Notes under the pieces: generated by a model
Told to the model about the DNA's origin: nothing
Seen by the model: only the letters and a program-made list of their open reading frames with translations
The model's database searches: none
Position numbers and translations under genes: made by a program
Part shown: positions 17,599 to 27,309 of the stretch, piece after piece
How positions within the stretch are numbered: the first letter of the stretch is position 1
Layout of the letters: each line of letters starts with the position of its first letter
Origin: an uncultured Bacteroides sp.
Lineage (GTDB): Bacteria; Bacteroidota; Bacteroidia; Bacteroidales; Bacteroidaceae
Reading direction: 5' to 3'
Length of the DNA stretch: 64,000 nucleotides
Assembly (NCBI RefSeq): GCF_963676325.1
Contig: NZ_OY781099.1
Span: 62,001 to 126,000, forward strand

Positions 17599-19275
17599 TT
17601 ATTTATTTAAAATCTCTTCAGCCCTTGCTAAAGCAATATTGATGTGACTGCAAATATTCTCTTTTCCTAAAAGATCATTGAAGCCCGATTTTTCAAGAAC
17701 TCCGTGAACTTTCTCGTTTACACCTGAAAGGACGATCTGAACATTTTCTTTCTTCGACATCTTGCAAAGGTTAACTAAGTTATGAATACCGGTGGAATCA
17801 ATGAAAGGAACTTTACGCATTCTGATAATACGTATCTTGCATACATCGCCCATCTGAACCATCTGTTCTTCAAACTTATTAGCTATTCCAAAGAAGTAAG
17901 GACCATTAATTTCATACACCTCAACACCCTCAGGAATGGTTAAGCGTTCTTCATTGATAGCAATATCCAGTCCTGCGCTTGGATCAATCTCGTCGGTAAT
18001 TATTGATATGTTTGTAGTTTCTGCAACACGTCTCATAAATAACAGACATGCAATAACAATTCCAACCTCTATGGCAACAGTTAAGTCGAATATCACAGTC
18101 AGGAAGAAGGTTATAAGCAATACGGCAACATCCGATTTTGGATTTTTCATCAAAGCACGGAATGTTCTCCATTCACTCATGTTGTAGGATACTATCACCA
18201 ATACTCCAGCCAGACAAGCCATTGGAATATGTTTTGTAAGCGGGCCAAGACAAATTAAGATAAGAAGAAGCACCATTGCATGGATAATACCTGCCACAGG
18301 ACTCTTTCCTCCGTTATTAATATTGGTCATTGTTCTTGCAATAGCTCCAGTTGCAGGAATACCGCCAAACAAAGGAGTAATTAAATTAGCCGCTCCCTGA
18401 GCAATTAATTCCTGATTAGAATCATGTTTATCTCCTATCACACCATCTGCAACCGTAGCAGAAAGTAATGATTCAATGGCGCCCAATAAGGCAATGGTCA
18501 TTGCAGCGGGGAAAAGTCCTTTAATCACTTCCCATGACATATTAGGGACTACTGCTTGAGGCAGTGATGCATCAATAGTAAAACGGTCACCAATAGTCTC
18601 AATTGAGGTAATACCTGCATAAGTTCTTAGAACATAAGCCAGAAGTGTAAGCAGAACAATGGCAACAAGCGAGCCTGGAATCTTTTTGGATACTTTTGGA
18701 GTATAGACAATAATGAGAATACTTGCTAAACCTACAACTGCGGGCCATAAACTAACCGTTGTGAAGTTTTGGAAGTAAGCAATCCATTTAGAGATAAAGT
18801 CGGCAGGTACAATATGCATTGTCAATCCAAATAAGTCTTTTATCTGTGTAGTGAAAATAGTTACTGCAATACCGCTGGTAAAACCCACTACAATAGGATA
18901 AGGAATATACTTTATAATTGTTCCTAATTTAAATACTCCCAGAAGGATTAATAAGACTCCGGCCATAATAGTTGCAACAAGTAATCCTGTTTCTCCGTAA
19001 CGCTGGATAATTCCGTAGACAATAACGATAAAGGCTCCGGTTGGTCCACCAATCTGCACCTTGCTTCCGCCTAAGAATGAAATGATAAAACCTGCAATAA
19101 TTGCTGTGATAATACCTTTTTCAGGCGAAACACCAGAGGCAATACCAAAAGCAATTGCTAAAGGGAGCGCTACGATACCGACAATAATTCCGGCCATCAA
19201 ATCTGAAAGGAATGTTTCCTTAGAGTAGTTTCTCAAAGCAGAATAAAGCTTTGGTTTGAATTCAAACGTTTTCAT
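17599..19275 (-). CDS. SulP family inorganic anion transporter with STAS domain
   Basis: A 558-residue inner-membrane transporter of the SLC26/SulP family, which carries sulfate, bicarbonate or other anions. Residues about 20-430 hold the 10-14 helices with signature GIVALPLAIAFGIASGVSPE, GPTGAFIVIVYGI, IPYPIVVGFTSGIAVTIF and ELIAQGAANLITPLFGGIPATGAIARTMTNI. The cytoplasmic STAS domain occupies about residues 440-550 (RMRKVPFIDSTGIHNLVNL). Substrate cannot be assigned; no carbonic anhydrase or sulfur gene is adjacent. It is a single-gene unit with a minus-strand TACTTTTG box at 19335-19342, divergent from rubrerythrin. Confidence 0.93.
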   Translation of the reverse strand: MKTFEFKPKLYSALRNYSKETFLSDLMAGIIVGIVALPLAIAFGIASGVSPEKGIITAIIAGFIISFLGGSKVQIGGPTGAFIVIVYGIIQRYGETGLLVATIMAGVLLILLGVFKLGTIIKYIPYPIVVGFTSGIAVTIFTTQIKDLFGLTMHIVPADFISKWIAYFQNFTTVSLWPAVVGLASILIIVYTPKVSKKIPGSLVAIVLLTLLAYVLRTYAGITSIETIGDRFTIDASLPQAVVPNMSWEVIKGLFPAAMTIALLGAIESLLSATVADGVIGDKHDSNQELIAQGAANLITPLFGGIPATGAIARTMTNINNGGKSPVAGIIHAMVLLLILICLGPLTKHIPMACLAGVLVIVSYNMSEWRTFRALMKNPKSDVAVLLITFFLTVIFDLTVAIEVGIVIACLLFMRRVAETTNISIITDEIDPSAGLDIAINEERLTIPEGVEVYEINGPYFFGIANKFEEQMVQMGDVCKIRIIRMRKVPFIDSTGIHNLVNLCKMSKKENVQIVLSGVNEKVHGVLEKSGFNDLLGKENICSHINIALARAEEILNK

Positions 19276-19334
19276 TTATATATGATGTGTATAGTTAATT
19301 TCGCTAAATCCTTAACTAATTAAGTAAGAGACCG

Positions 19335-19342
19335 CAAAAGTA
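19335..19342 (-). promoter_or_regulatory. Candidate -7 box of the SulP gene
   Basis: Minus-strand TACTTTTG, matching TAnnTTTG, about 60 bases before the ATG. No clear -33 partner. Confidence 0.45.
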
Positions 19343-19434
19343 CATAAAAAATGTGAATGAGGATGTACTAAACATAATTATTGAATAAGCGAACTATTTA
19401 TTTGAAATTAATAAAAATCTATATTTATAAAAAT

Positions 19435-19463
19435 TTTGTTATTCAACAAAAAATGTATCTTTG
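19435..19463 (+). promoter_or_regulatory. Promoter of rubrerythrin
   Basis: TTTG at 19435-19438 and TATCTTTG at 19456-19463, separated by 17 bases, a good match to the Bacteroidetes primary sigma promoter. It leaves a leader of about 45 bases before the ATG at 19517. Confidence 0.7.
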
Positions 19464-19516
19464 TGTCTTTAGTAATTTTTTTTAGATATTGTTTTACCGT
19501 ATTTAATAATAGAATT

Positions 19517-20095
19517 ATGACTAAAAGCATTAAAGGAACTCAGACAGAGAAAAACCTGATGCATTCTTTTGCCGGAGAATCTCAGGCAAGAATGCGCTAC
19601 ACTTATTTTGCAAGTGCGGCAAAGAAAGAAGGATTTGAACAGATTGCTGCTATCTTTACAGAGACAGCTGATCAGGAAAAGGAACATGCTAAACGTATGT
19701 TTAAGTATCTTGAAGGAGGAATGGTAGAAATAACCACTAGCTTTCCTGCAGGAGTAATAGGCCGAACCATTGATAACCTCCAGGCTGCTGCTGCCGGAGA
19801 ATATGAAGAATGGTCTTCACTTTATCCGGAATTTGCCAATATTGCCGAAAAAGAGGGTTTCTACGAAGTTGCAGCCATGTATCGTAACATTGCCGTTGCT
19901 GAAAAAGCTCACGAAGAAAGATATCGTTCTTTCGTGAAGAATATCGAAGTTGCTTCTGTTTTTGCTAAAGAAGATGAAGTGGTATGGCAATGCCGTAATT
20001 GTGGATATATTCATGTTGGCAAAGAAGCTCCTGAAGTTTGCCCGGCCTGTTTGCATCCTCAAGCCCATTTTGAAGTAAAGAAAGAGAATTATTAA
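19517..20095 (+). CDS. rbr: Rubrerythrin
   Basis: Cytoplasmic non-haem iron peroxidase that reduces hydrogen peroxide and protects anaerobes from oxygen. The 192-residue protein has the ferritin-like diiron four-helix domain (ESQARMRYTYFASAAKKEGF near 21-40, the iron-ligand motif EKEH at about 55-58, and EKAHEERY) followed by a C-terminal rubredoxin-like iron site with CxxC pairs in CRNCGYIHVG and CPAC. Length and order are normal for the family. The start is the ATG at 19517 because a TTG at 19436 lies inside the promoter. It is monocistronic: a terminator follows at once and a group II intron sits behind it. Confidence 0.97.
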   Translation: MTKSIKGTQTEKNLMHSFAGESQARMRYTYFASAAKKEGFEQIAAIFTETADQEKEHAKRMFKYLEGGMVEITTSFPAGVIGRTIDNLQAAAAGEYEEWSSLYPEFANIAEKEGFYEVAAMYRNIAVAEKAHEERYRSFVKNIEVASVFAKEDEVVWQCRNCGYIHVGKEAPEVCPACLHPQAHFEVKKENY

Positions 20096-20111
20096 TTCTC
20101 AATCAGATAAT

Positions 20112-20149
20112 AAAAGGAGTTGGATAAATCATTTTATCCGGCTCTTTTT
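20112..20149 (+). terminator. Rubrerythrin terminator, insertion site of the intron
   Basis: Left arm 20112-20128 (AAAAGGAGTTGGATAAA), loop TCAT, right arm 20133-20149 ending in a T run; fully paired if G-T wobbles are allowed. The group II intron begins about seven bases after the T run. Confidence 0.85.
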
Positions 20150-20575
20150 ACTTTAGTTCGCCCAGCACGAACTATTTACTTTAGGGTGCAAGTCCCGAAC
20201 ACGCCATTATAGCTGGAAGTGTTAGCTTACGGCAAGGGTGTCCATTGCGAAGTGGAATCTGAAGGAAGCCTGCGGCAAATTCCCGGTCTGACGAACAGAA
20301 ACCGGATATAAGGCTCAAAATACATGGATGAGTTTGCTAATTAAAACAAAGTCCTGTGCTATATAGATGTATGCGAGTAAATCCGGCAGATATATGGGAA
20401 GAAAGTAGTAGTTAATAACTGGGGAGATCTCACGGACGTGTGGATGCTTTTCTTTTCAGAAACATGGATAACAATTGTCGTGAGAAGTCAGCCGAGGACA
20501 TAGTACCCGATTTAGATTGACCATTCGGGGAAGGTCTGAACCTTATCTAAGTGAGAAGTAAATGAATGTAACCTT

Positions 20576-21979
20576 ATGAAGGGAAGAATGCAGAAAATAT
20601 CAGCAACGAATGATAGCTGCCCGCAAAAGAATAGGACGGAATCCGAATGCTATGCGGGAGTGCAGACTTTTATAGGGATTACTGAAAACAACCTCACGGA
20701 AGTGCATTTTACAAAAGATGATTTACTGGAACGTATCTTGTCGCCTGCCAATTTGAACAAGGCTTATAAACAGGTCGTATCGAATGGTGGCAGTGGAGGT
20801 GTCGATAAGATGGAAACGGAAGAACTTCTTCCGTTTCTGAAACTCCATAAAGATGAACTGGTAACATCTTTAATGGATGGTAATTACCATCCTAATCCAG
20901 TCCGTAGGGTAGAAATCCCTAAGGAGAATGGCAAGAAGCGCCAGCTTGGTATCCCTACCGTAGTTGACCGTCTTATTCAACAAGCCATATCCCAAATTTT
21001 ATCTCCGATTTATGAACGAGAATTCAGTAACAACAGCTTCGGTTTTCGTCCGAAACGCAGTGCGCATAAAGCGCTGCGAACAGCCCAGAACTATATTAAT
21101 GCAGGCAATAAATATGCGGTTGATTTAGATCTGGAGCATTTTTTCGACACAGTCAACCAAAGCAAGCTGATAGAAATTCTTTCCCGCAGGATAAAAGATG
21201 GGAGAGTGATTTCTCTTATCCATAAATATCTCCGCGCGGGAATTATAATTGGTCATAAATTTGAGGAAAGCAGTCGGGGAGTTCCTCAAGGTGGTCCCCT
21301 TAGTCCGCTACTGAGCAATATAATGCTCAATGAACTGGATAAAGAGCTGGAACGCCGAGGACATCCATTTGTCCGCTATGCAGATGATTGCATGATATTT
21401 TGCAAAAGTAAACGCTCTGCCAGTCGTACGATGAAGCACATCATTTGTTTTATCGAAGAAACCCTCTTCCTGAGGGTAAACCGAGAGAAAACGAAAGCAG
21501 GATATGTGCGGGGCATGAAGTTCTTAGGTTACTCCTTTTATAATAGCAAAGGAGGATTTCGCTTATCTGTACACTCCAAAAGTTACATGAAACTGAAAGT
21601 TCGTTTGAAAGAGCTGACAGGTCGCAGTAATGGCATGGGATACAATAAACGCAAATACGAACTTCATCAATTCATTCGTGGCTGGATTGAATACTTCAAA
21701 CTTGCAGACATGCAAAATCATCTGAAGAGGATAGATCAATGGCTCCGTCGCCGGCTTCGTATGTGTATATGGAAAAGTTGGAAGAATGTCAGTACTCGTA
21801 TAACCAATCTATTGCGTTGCGGTATTGATAGATGGCATGCTCAGAAATGGGGATATGTGAAAGGTTACTGGCGAATAGCTGGCAGCCCGATTCTTAGCTG
21901 TGCAATTGATACAGATAAATTGCGAAATGCAGGTTATCCAATGATGTTGGATTATTACAGTAAAATGTATCGTAAATAA
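20576..21979 (+). CDS. ltrA: Group II intron reverse transcriptase/maturase
   Basis: The 467-residue intron-encoded protein both helps the intron RNA fold for splicing and copies it into DNA. The reverse-transcriptase palm is clear: KRQLGIPTVVDRLIQQAI, SFGFRPKRSAHKAL, the active-site YADD at residues 268-271, and GVPQGGPLSPLLSNIMLNELD. The maturase (domain X) follows at about 340-420, with HQFIRGWIEYF. The C-terminal part (KGYWRIAGSPIL) ends without an HNH endonuclease, as in class C. The reading frame is uninterrupted, so the element may be active. A weak 5' extension of about 50 residues precedes the RT core, so the start could lie downstream. Confidence 0.95.
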   Translation: MKGRMQKISATNDSCPQKNRTESECYAGVQTFIGITENNLTEVHFTKDDLLERILSPANLNKAYKQVVSNGGSGGVDKMETEELLPFLKLHKDELVTSLMDGNYHPNPVRRVEIPKENGKKRQLGIPTVVDRLIQQAISQILSPIYEREFSNNSFGFRPKRSAHKALRTAQNYINAGNKYAVDLDLEHFFDTVNQSKLIEILSRRIKDGRVISLIHKYLRAGIIIGHKFEESSRGVPQGGPLSPLLSNIMLNELDKELERRGHPFVRYADDCMIFCKSKRSASRTMKHIICFIEETLFLRVNREKTKAGYVRGMKFLGYSFYNSKGGFRLSVHSKSYMKLKVRLKELTGRSNGMGYNKRKYELHQFIRGWIEYFKLADMQNHLKRIDQWLRRRLRMCIWKSWKNVSTRITNLLRCGIDRWHAQKWGYVKGYWRIAGSPILSCAIDTDKLRNAGYPMMLDYYSKMYRK

Positions 21980-21980
21980 G

Positions 21981-22070
21981 GAACCGCCGTATGCGGAACC
22001 GCACGTACGGTGGTGTGAGAGGTCGGAAAATGAAATAGGAGGAAACTATTTCATTTTCCTCCTACTCGAT
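21981..22070 (+). ncRNA. Group II intron domains V and VI
   Basis: Domain V: ACCGCCGTA pairs with TACGGTGGT around a short tip. Domain VI: AAAATGAAATA pairs perfectly with TATTTCATTTT, and the 3' strand CCTCCTACTCGAT carries the likely branch-point A. Together they mark the 3' end of the ribozyme. Confidence 0.8.
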
Positions 22071-22430
22071 TATAGGTATTTTTTTTATTTAAAAAAGACG
22101 GCAGATAACAAAGCATGTAATTTGCTCTGAAATTACTTGCTGGTAAAGGTTTTAAAATTCATTTCTAACACATCAAGGCACTATTTTTAGATAAATTTTA
22201 TCTGCAGAAAGAAGGTCTGAATACACTCATTAATAAGCATTTTACCTTATTATTATTCCTGTTTTATATGAGGTAACAAAATCCCCCCTTTAAAATAACA
22301 TTTAAATACCCTGCGTTAACCGATATACCCTTCAGCTTTAACAAATAACTGGTACTTTTAAATATAGATATATTAGTTTTGTTTCGGTTTATAAGACCAA
22401 AAAAGAAAATTAACCAATAAACTATGTACC
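22071..22430 (+). promoter_or_regulatory. Upstream region of the susC operon
   Basis: A 360-base AT-rich stretch without a gene. The only promoter-like box is TAGTTTTG at 22374-22381, about 50 bases before the susC ATG, without a clear -33. The intron is inserted at the left edge, so it separates rubrerythrin from this region but does not touch the box. Confidence 0.4.
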
Positions 22431-25400
22431 ATGAGAAAAACATTTATTGAAAAATGCATAAATGTTCATTTATGTAGATTTGCTATGGCATTACTATTCC
22501 TCTTGCCTGCAATCAGTAACCTCCGGGCTAATCCTCTTCAAGACAACAAAAACGTTTCAGGAGTTGTGATATCTGGCTCAGATAATCAACCTCTGATAGG
22601 TGTGAGTGTCTTGGTCAAAGGAACCACAATTGGAACCATGACCGATATGGATGGTAAATACTCTTTAAACGTAAAGAGCGGAACCACTCTTGTTTTCAGT
22701 TATATCGGTTATATAAAACAGGAAATACCTATTTCCGGAAAGAAGGTGATCAATGTAACAATGAAAGAAGATGCACATTCTTTGGAAGAAGTTGTAGTGG
22801 TAGGTTATGGAGTTCAGAAAAAGAAACTGAATACAGGGGCTACGCTACAAGTTAAAGGTGACGAGTTGGCAAAGATGAATACAACCAGTCCTCTTCAAGC
22901 ATTACAAGGTAAAACTCCGGGTGTTACCATTTCTTCAACTTCCGGTCAGCCAGGATCCGATATGAAAGTGGTGATTCGTGGTTTGGGTACTGTAGGTAAC
23001 TCTGGTCCACTTTACATTATTGATGGTATTGAAGGTGATATATCAGTATTGAATGCGGCCGATATTCAATCTATTGATGTTTTAAAAGATGCTGCTTCTG
23101 CTGCAATTTATGGAGCACAAGCTGCCAATGGTGTTGTATTGGTAACAACAAAGCAAGGTCAGTCAGGAAAAGGACAAGTATCATTCGATGCTTATTATGG
23201 TGTGCAGAATGTAGCTCGCAAAGCTAAAATGTTGAATGCAGAAGAGTATAAAACAATAATGGACGAGCAGGCTCTGAATTCTGGATCTACTGTGTTTGAC
23301 TGGGCATCAATGGGAGAATTAGCAAATACAGACTGGGTAAGTCAGATGTTTAAAAATGATGCTAAAACAGAAAACTATTCATTTAATGTGAATGGTGGTT
23401 CTGATGCATCTATTTATGCTCTTTCATTGAATTATACTTCTCAGGAAGGTGTTGTAGGTGGCTCTGCTGTTTCTAATTACGAACGTTATGGTTTTCGTGT
23501 AAATACAGAGCATAAATTATATAAGGATTTCTTAAAGATTGGACAGCATCTGAATTTCAACTACATTATTAGTAATGGCATTAGTGTGGGTAATCAATAT
23601 AATAACACACTTCGTGGAGCATTCAGTACTTCTCCTCTTTCTCCAGTATATAGTGATAATAATATTTATGATAGTCCATACAATGATACAAGCAATTCAA
23701 AATGGTATAATGGTGAGGGCAACCCTTATGGGGCAATGATGACTAATGTAAATAATAAGAATGATAATCAGAAATTGATGGCAGATATTTATGCAGAACT
23801 ACAACCGATAAAGAATCTGAAAATAAAATCTATTTTTGGTATTAATTACTATGCTTCAGAATATCGTAGTTTCAGTCCACTTTATCAACTATCTATCTAT
23901 TCTTATAATAAGGAACATACTACTACTAATCAGAATATGAGTAAAGGTCATACTATGACCTGGACGAATACAGCCAGCTATGATTTTAAGATCAATGAAG
24001 ATCATGCTTTCAATGCTATGATTGGTATGGAAGCTGTTCGCTATCAGGGAACGTATCTATCTGCTTCTAACTGGAATCTTTTATCTCAATTCAATGATTT
24101 CTCTCATGCTTATCTTGATAATACTACAGGTAAAGCATATGTTGAATATAACGATGATGGAACTGTGAAAGGTGTTGTAGATACTAAGACGGTTAATGGA
24201 AAACCTGAAAATATATATCGTCGTGTTTCTTACTTCGGACGTCTGGGATATAACTTTAAAGAAAAATACATGGTTAACGCTACTTTGCGTGCTGATGCTT
24301 CTTCTAAGTTTACTTCTGGTAAACGTTGGGGGTATTTCCCATCAGTATCTGCCGGTTGGGTAATGACTAATGAAAATTTTATGAAGTCTACAAGTAGTTG
24401 GTTGGATTTCTTGAAACTTCGTGCAAGCTGGGGACAAGTAGGTAACCAAGATATTGAAGATTTCCAATATGCTTCTCCGATAAATACTTCTACTGGCTAT
24501 AGTGGTAGTAATCCGGCAGCATATTATGTTTTTGGTACCGGTGGCAATAATGTAGCCGGAGCATATCCAAGTCGTTTATCTAATGAAAATGTGAAGTGGG
24601 AAACTTCTGAACAGACAAATATTGGTGTCGATGCTCGTTTCTTGAACAGTCGTTTAGGTGTGAATGCTGATTTCTATATAAAAACTACTAAAGACTGGCT
24701 GGTGCAGGCTCCTATTCTTGCAACAGCTGGTGCAGGTGCTCCTTTTATAAATGGTGGTGATGTAAAGAATACAGGTATTGAATTAGCCTTAACCTGGAAT
24801 GATCATGTTGGCTCTTTCAATTATAATGCCGGCATTAATGGTGCTTATAATAAAAATAAGGTTGGTAATATACCAACAGAAGACGGTATTATTCACGGTT
24901 CTACCAATATGCTTTATGATAACTCGGATGAGTTTTATCGAGCACAGAACGGACACCCTATTGGCTATTTCTGGGGATATAAAACAGAAGGTCTTTTCCA
25001 GAACGAACAGGAAATTACCGATTGGAAGAGTGCTAAAAAAGGAATACTTCAATCTACAGTGAAACCTGGTGATGTGAAATATGTAGATATCAACAAAGAC
25101 GGAGTTATCAATGCAGAGGATAAAACTGATTTAGGTAATGGAATGCCCGATTTTACTTTTGGGTTTAACTTAGGTTTTGATTATAAAGGATTTGATTTCT
25201 CTGTGAATGCTAATGGTGTAATGGGTAATAAGATTGTTCAGTCTTATCGTAACCATTCTAACAAACAGGCAAACTATACTACAGCCTTTCTTCAACGCTG
25301 GACAGGAGAAGGTACTTCTAACAAGTATCCTCGTGTGACAGAAACTAATATAAACTGGCAGTTCTCTGATCTATTCTTGCAGGATGGCGATTTTCTTCGC

Positions 25401-25625
25401 ATAAGCAACATCACTTTAGGTTATGATTTTGCTAAGTTGATTAAATGTAAATTTGTCAGCCAGTGCAGACTTTATGCTTCTGTGCAAAATGCATTTACTT
25501 TTACCAAGTATGATGGAATGGATCCTGAAATTGGTTATGGAACAGATAAATGGGTATCAGGTATTGATTTAGGATACTATCCACGCCCAAGAACTTATCT
25601 GTTTGGTGTTAATCTTAAATTCTAA
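22431..25625 (+). CDS. susC: SusC/RagA family TonB-dependent outer-membrane receptor
   Basis: Outer-membrane channel that imports oligosaccharides using TonB energy, paired with the SusD-like lipoprotein downstream. The 1064-residue protein has a signal peptide (about 1-33), a carboxypeptidase-regulatory-like domain (VSGVVISGSDNQPLIGVSVL, GTTIGTMTDMDGKYSLNV; about 42-115), the SusC signature SLEEVVVVGYGVQKKK, a plug with GKTPGVTISSTSGQPGSD, and a barrel ending in NLKF. No N-terminal STN domain is present, so signalling through an anti-sigma factor is not expected. susD follows after 21 bases. The substrate is probably a beta-glucan-type polymer, judged only from the GH5 enzyme downstream. Confidence 0.96.
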   Translation: MRKTFIEKCINVHLCRFAMALLFLLPAISNLRANPLQDNKNVSGVVISGSDNQPLIGVSVLVKGTTIGTMTDMDGKYSLNVKSGTTLVFSYIGYIKQEIPISGKKVINVTMKEDAHSLEEVVVVGYGVQKKKLNTGATLQVKGDELAKMNTTSPLQALQGKTPGVTISSTSGQPGSDMKVVIRGLGTVGNSGPLYIIDGIEGDISVLNAADIQSIDVLKDAASAAIYGAQAANGVVLVTTKQGQSGKGQVSFDAYYGVQNVARKAKMLNAEEYKTIMDEQALNSGSTVFDWASMGELANTDWVSQMFKNDAKTENYSFNVNGGSDASIYALSLNYTSQEGVVGGSAVSNYERYGFRVNTEHKLYKDFLKIGQHLNFNYIISNGISVGNQYNNTLRGAFSTSPLSPVYSDNNIYDSPYNDTSNSKWYNGEGNPYGAMMTNVNNKNDNQKLMADIYAELQPIKNLKIKSIFGINYYASEYRSFSPLYQLSIYSYNKEHTTTNQNMSKGHTMTWTNTASYDFKINEDHAFNAMIGMEAVRYQGTYLSASNWNLLSQFNDFSHAYLDNTTGKAYVEYNDDGTVKGVVDTKTVNGKPENIYRRVSYFGRLGYNFKEKYMVNATLRADASSKFTSGKRWGYFPSVSAGWVMTNENFMKSTSSWLDFLKLRASWGQVGNQDIEDFQYASPINTSTGYSGSNPAAYYVFGTGGNNVAGAYPSRLSNENVKWETSEQTNIGVDARFLNSRLGVNADFYIKTTKDWLVQAPILATAGAGAPFINGGDVKNTGIELALTWNDHVGSFNYNAGINGAYNKNKVGNIPTEDGIIHGSTNMLYDNSDEFYRAQNGHPIGYFWGYKTEGLFQNEQEITDWKSAKKGILQSTVKPGDVKYVDINKDGVINAEDKTDLGNGMPDFTFGFNLGFDYKGFDFSVNANGVMGNKIVQSYRNHSNKQANYTTAFLQRWTGEGTSNKYPRVTETNINWQFSDLFLQDGDFLRISNITLGYDFAKLIKCKFVSQCRLYASVQNAFTFTKYDGMDPEIGYGTDKWVSGIDLGYYPRPRTYLFGVNLKF

Positions 25626-25646
25626 TATTTAAAACAACGAATAATT

Positions 25647-27290
25647 ATGAATAAGTTCAAATTAAATATACTGGCATTAGGAGCATTAAGTATTAGTTTC
25701 TTTTCTTGCTCCGAGAGTTTTATGGATGTAGAACCGCAGACATCCATCCTTGACCAGAACTTTTATAAAACAGAAGCTGATGCAGAAATGGCGTTGATTG
25801 GCTGTTATGACGGTTATCAACGTACATCTTCCAATGGAAATCAATCATTTTATATAACTTCTGAAATTCTTTCCGACAACTGCTTTGGTGGAACAGGAAA
25901 TACTGATGGTCGTGCTTATCAGGCTTTAGACCGGTTTGATATTACACAGTCACCTTCAGACAATAACATATTTAACGGAACATGGGGTGATTATTATGCA
26001 GGTATTTTCCGTTGCAACACATTGTTGCTTAAATTACCAAATATTGCTTCATGGAAATCAACAGACGAAGCAACAGTAACTGCAACTCGCAATCGCATTG
26101 AAGGTGAGACCCGTTTTCTGCGTGCTATTGAGTATTTTGATTTAGTTCGTCTTTTTGAGAAAGTGCCATTGTTGACTGAACCAACAACAGCGAATGTTGA
26201 ACAAGCTGAACCTATTGAAACATATAAACTGATTGTTGAAGACTTAAAATTTGCAGCTGCAAATATTCCTGCCAATGCTTATCCTAAAGCTAATGCTTCT
26301 GCAAACGATGGACGTGTAACCCGATATGCTGCAGAAGCGATGTTGGCACGTGTTTATTTATTCTATACAGGTTATTATGGTAAAGATGATCTGGGTGTAA
26401 CCAAAGCAGAAGTTCTGGCTGGCTTGGAAGATATAATTAGCAGTAATGAATTTGGTTTGGTTACAGATTTTAAATCTCTTTGGCCTGCAGCAAGTTATAT
26501 TGCTAATAAAACAGCCAATACGTTAGATAAATCAGGTTATGCTGGTAAAGGAAATAAAGAAACTGTCTTTGCTCAAAAGTTTAACAACACCCAAAATTAT
26601 AGTGGTATGGTAGATGGTAACCGTTGGTTAGTAATGATGGGTATGCGTAATACTAACTGGTCTCCTTATGGAAAAGGATGGGGAGCTTGTACTGTTAATC
26701 CTAAATTGATGAGTGCTTATGCAGCTGGTGATACTCGTAAATCAGCTTCTGCAATTGATATAGCAGGTGAAGGTATTGAGAGTACTTTCGATATGAAGGA
26801 TCAACGCGAATATACCGGTTACACAGTAAAGAAATACACTCCTACAGCTTTACCTGATGGAACATCTGATACTGGTGGTGAAAAAGATTTTCAGATTTCT
26901 CAGGACCAGGATTTCGTAGTAATTCGTTATGCTGATGCATTGCTTATGGCTGCAGAATTAGGCTCAACTAATGCGCTAAACTATTATAATATGGTACATA
27001 CTCGTGCCGGCTTAACAGCTAAAACGTCTGTTGATAAAACTGCTATTATGGAAGAACGTCGCTTTGAGTTTGCTTTTGAAGGACTTCGTTACTGGGATTT
27101 ACTTCGTCAGGGACTTAACACAGCAGCTTCTACTATTGCTCAGACTCAAAAAGTATTGAGTGGAAAAGCAGATGATACAGTTATTATAACTGCTGAAAAC
27201 ATTACTAAAACAAAGGGTTTCATGCAGATTCCTAATACTCAGATAACTTTGTCTAACGGAGTTTTAAAACAAAATGATGGTTGGAAATAA
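25647..27290 (+). CDS. susD: SusD/RagB family glycan-binding lipoprotein
   Basis: Surface lipoprotein that caps the SusC channel and binds the glycan. The 547-residue protein starts with a lipoprotein signal whose lipobox is FFSC (Cys about residue 20), then SFMDVEPQTSILDQNFYKTEADAEMALIG, typical of SusD. Helical repeats follow, with GETRFLRAIEYFDLVRLFEKVPL and, near the end, the conserved EERRFEFAFEGLRYWDLLRQG. The partner susC is 21 bases upstream and the surface lipoprotein gene starts 20 bases downstream, so the three form one transcription unit. Confidence 0.96.
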   Translation: MNKFKLNILALGALSISFFSCSESFMDVEPQTSILDQNFYKTEADAEMALIGCYDGYQRTSSNGNQSFYITSEILSDNCFGGTGNTDGRAYQALDRFDITQSPSDNNIFNGTWGDYYAGIFRCNTLLLKLPNIASWKSTDEATVTATRNRIEGETRFLRAIEYFDLVRLFEKVPLLTEPTTANVEQAEPIETYKLIVEDLKFAAANIPANAYPKANASANDGRVTRYAAEAMLARVYLFYTGYYGKDDLGVTKAEVLAGLEDIISSNEFGLVTDFKSLWPAASYIANKTANTLDKSGYAGKGNKETVFAQKFNNTQNYSGMVDGNRWLVMMGMRNTNWSPYGKGWGACTVNPKLMSAYAAGDTRKSASAIDIAGEGIESTFDMKDQREYTGYTVKKYTPTALPDGTSDTGGEKDFQISQDQDFVVIRYADALLMAAELGSTNALNYYNMVHTRAGLTAKTSVDKTAIMEERRFEFAFEGLRYWDLLRQGLNTAASTIAQTQKVLSGKADDTVIITAENITKTKGFMQIPNTQITLSNGVLKQNDGWK

Positions 27291-27309
27291 ACCTTAAAAC
27301 GATACTATT

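Larger units (their letters stand above)
20156..22070 (+). mobile_element. Group IIC intron, apparently complete
   Basis: A retrotransposing ribozyme of about 1.9 kb. The 5' end is placed at GTTCGCCCAGC (20156) and the 3' end at CTACTCGAT (22070), both by pattern, so each may be off by a few bases. Domain V at about 21983-22014 shows the CGC triad before CGTAT (class IIC; other classes have AGC), and domain VI at about 22017-22070 is a perfect AAAATGAAATA hairpin with an unpaired A near the 3' end. The encoded maturase has no endonuclease domain. Insertion right behind a transcription terminator hairpin is the known target habit of IIC introns. No gene is interrupted. Confidence 0.88.

Noticed and set aside
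20156..20575. A damaged gene in front of the reverse transcriptase
   Set aside because: The stretch is the non-coding 5' ribozyme part (domains I-IV) of the group II intron, not a pseudogene.
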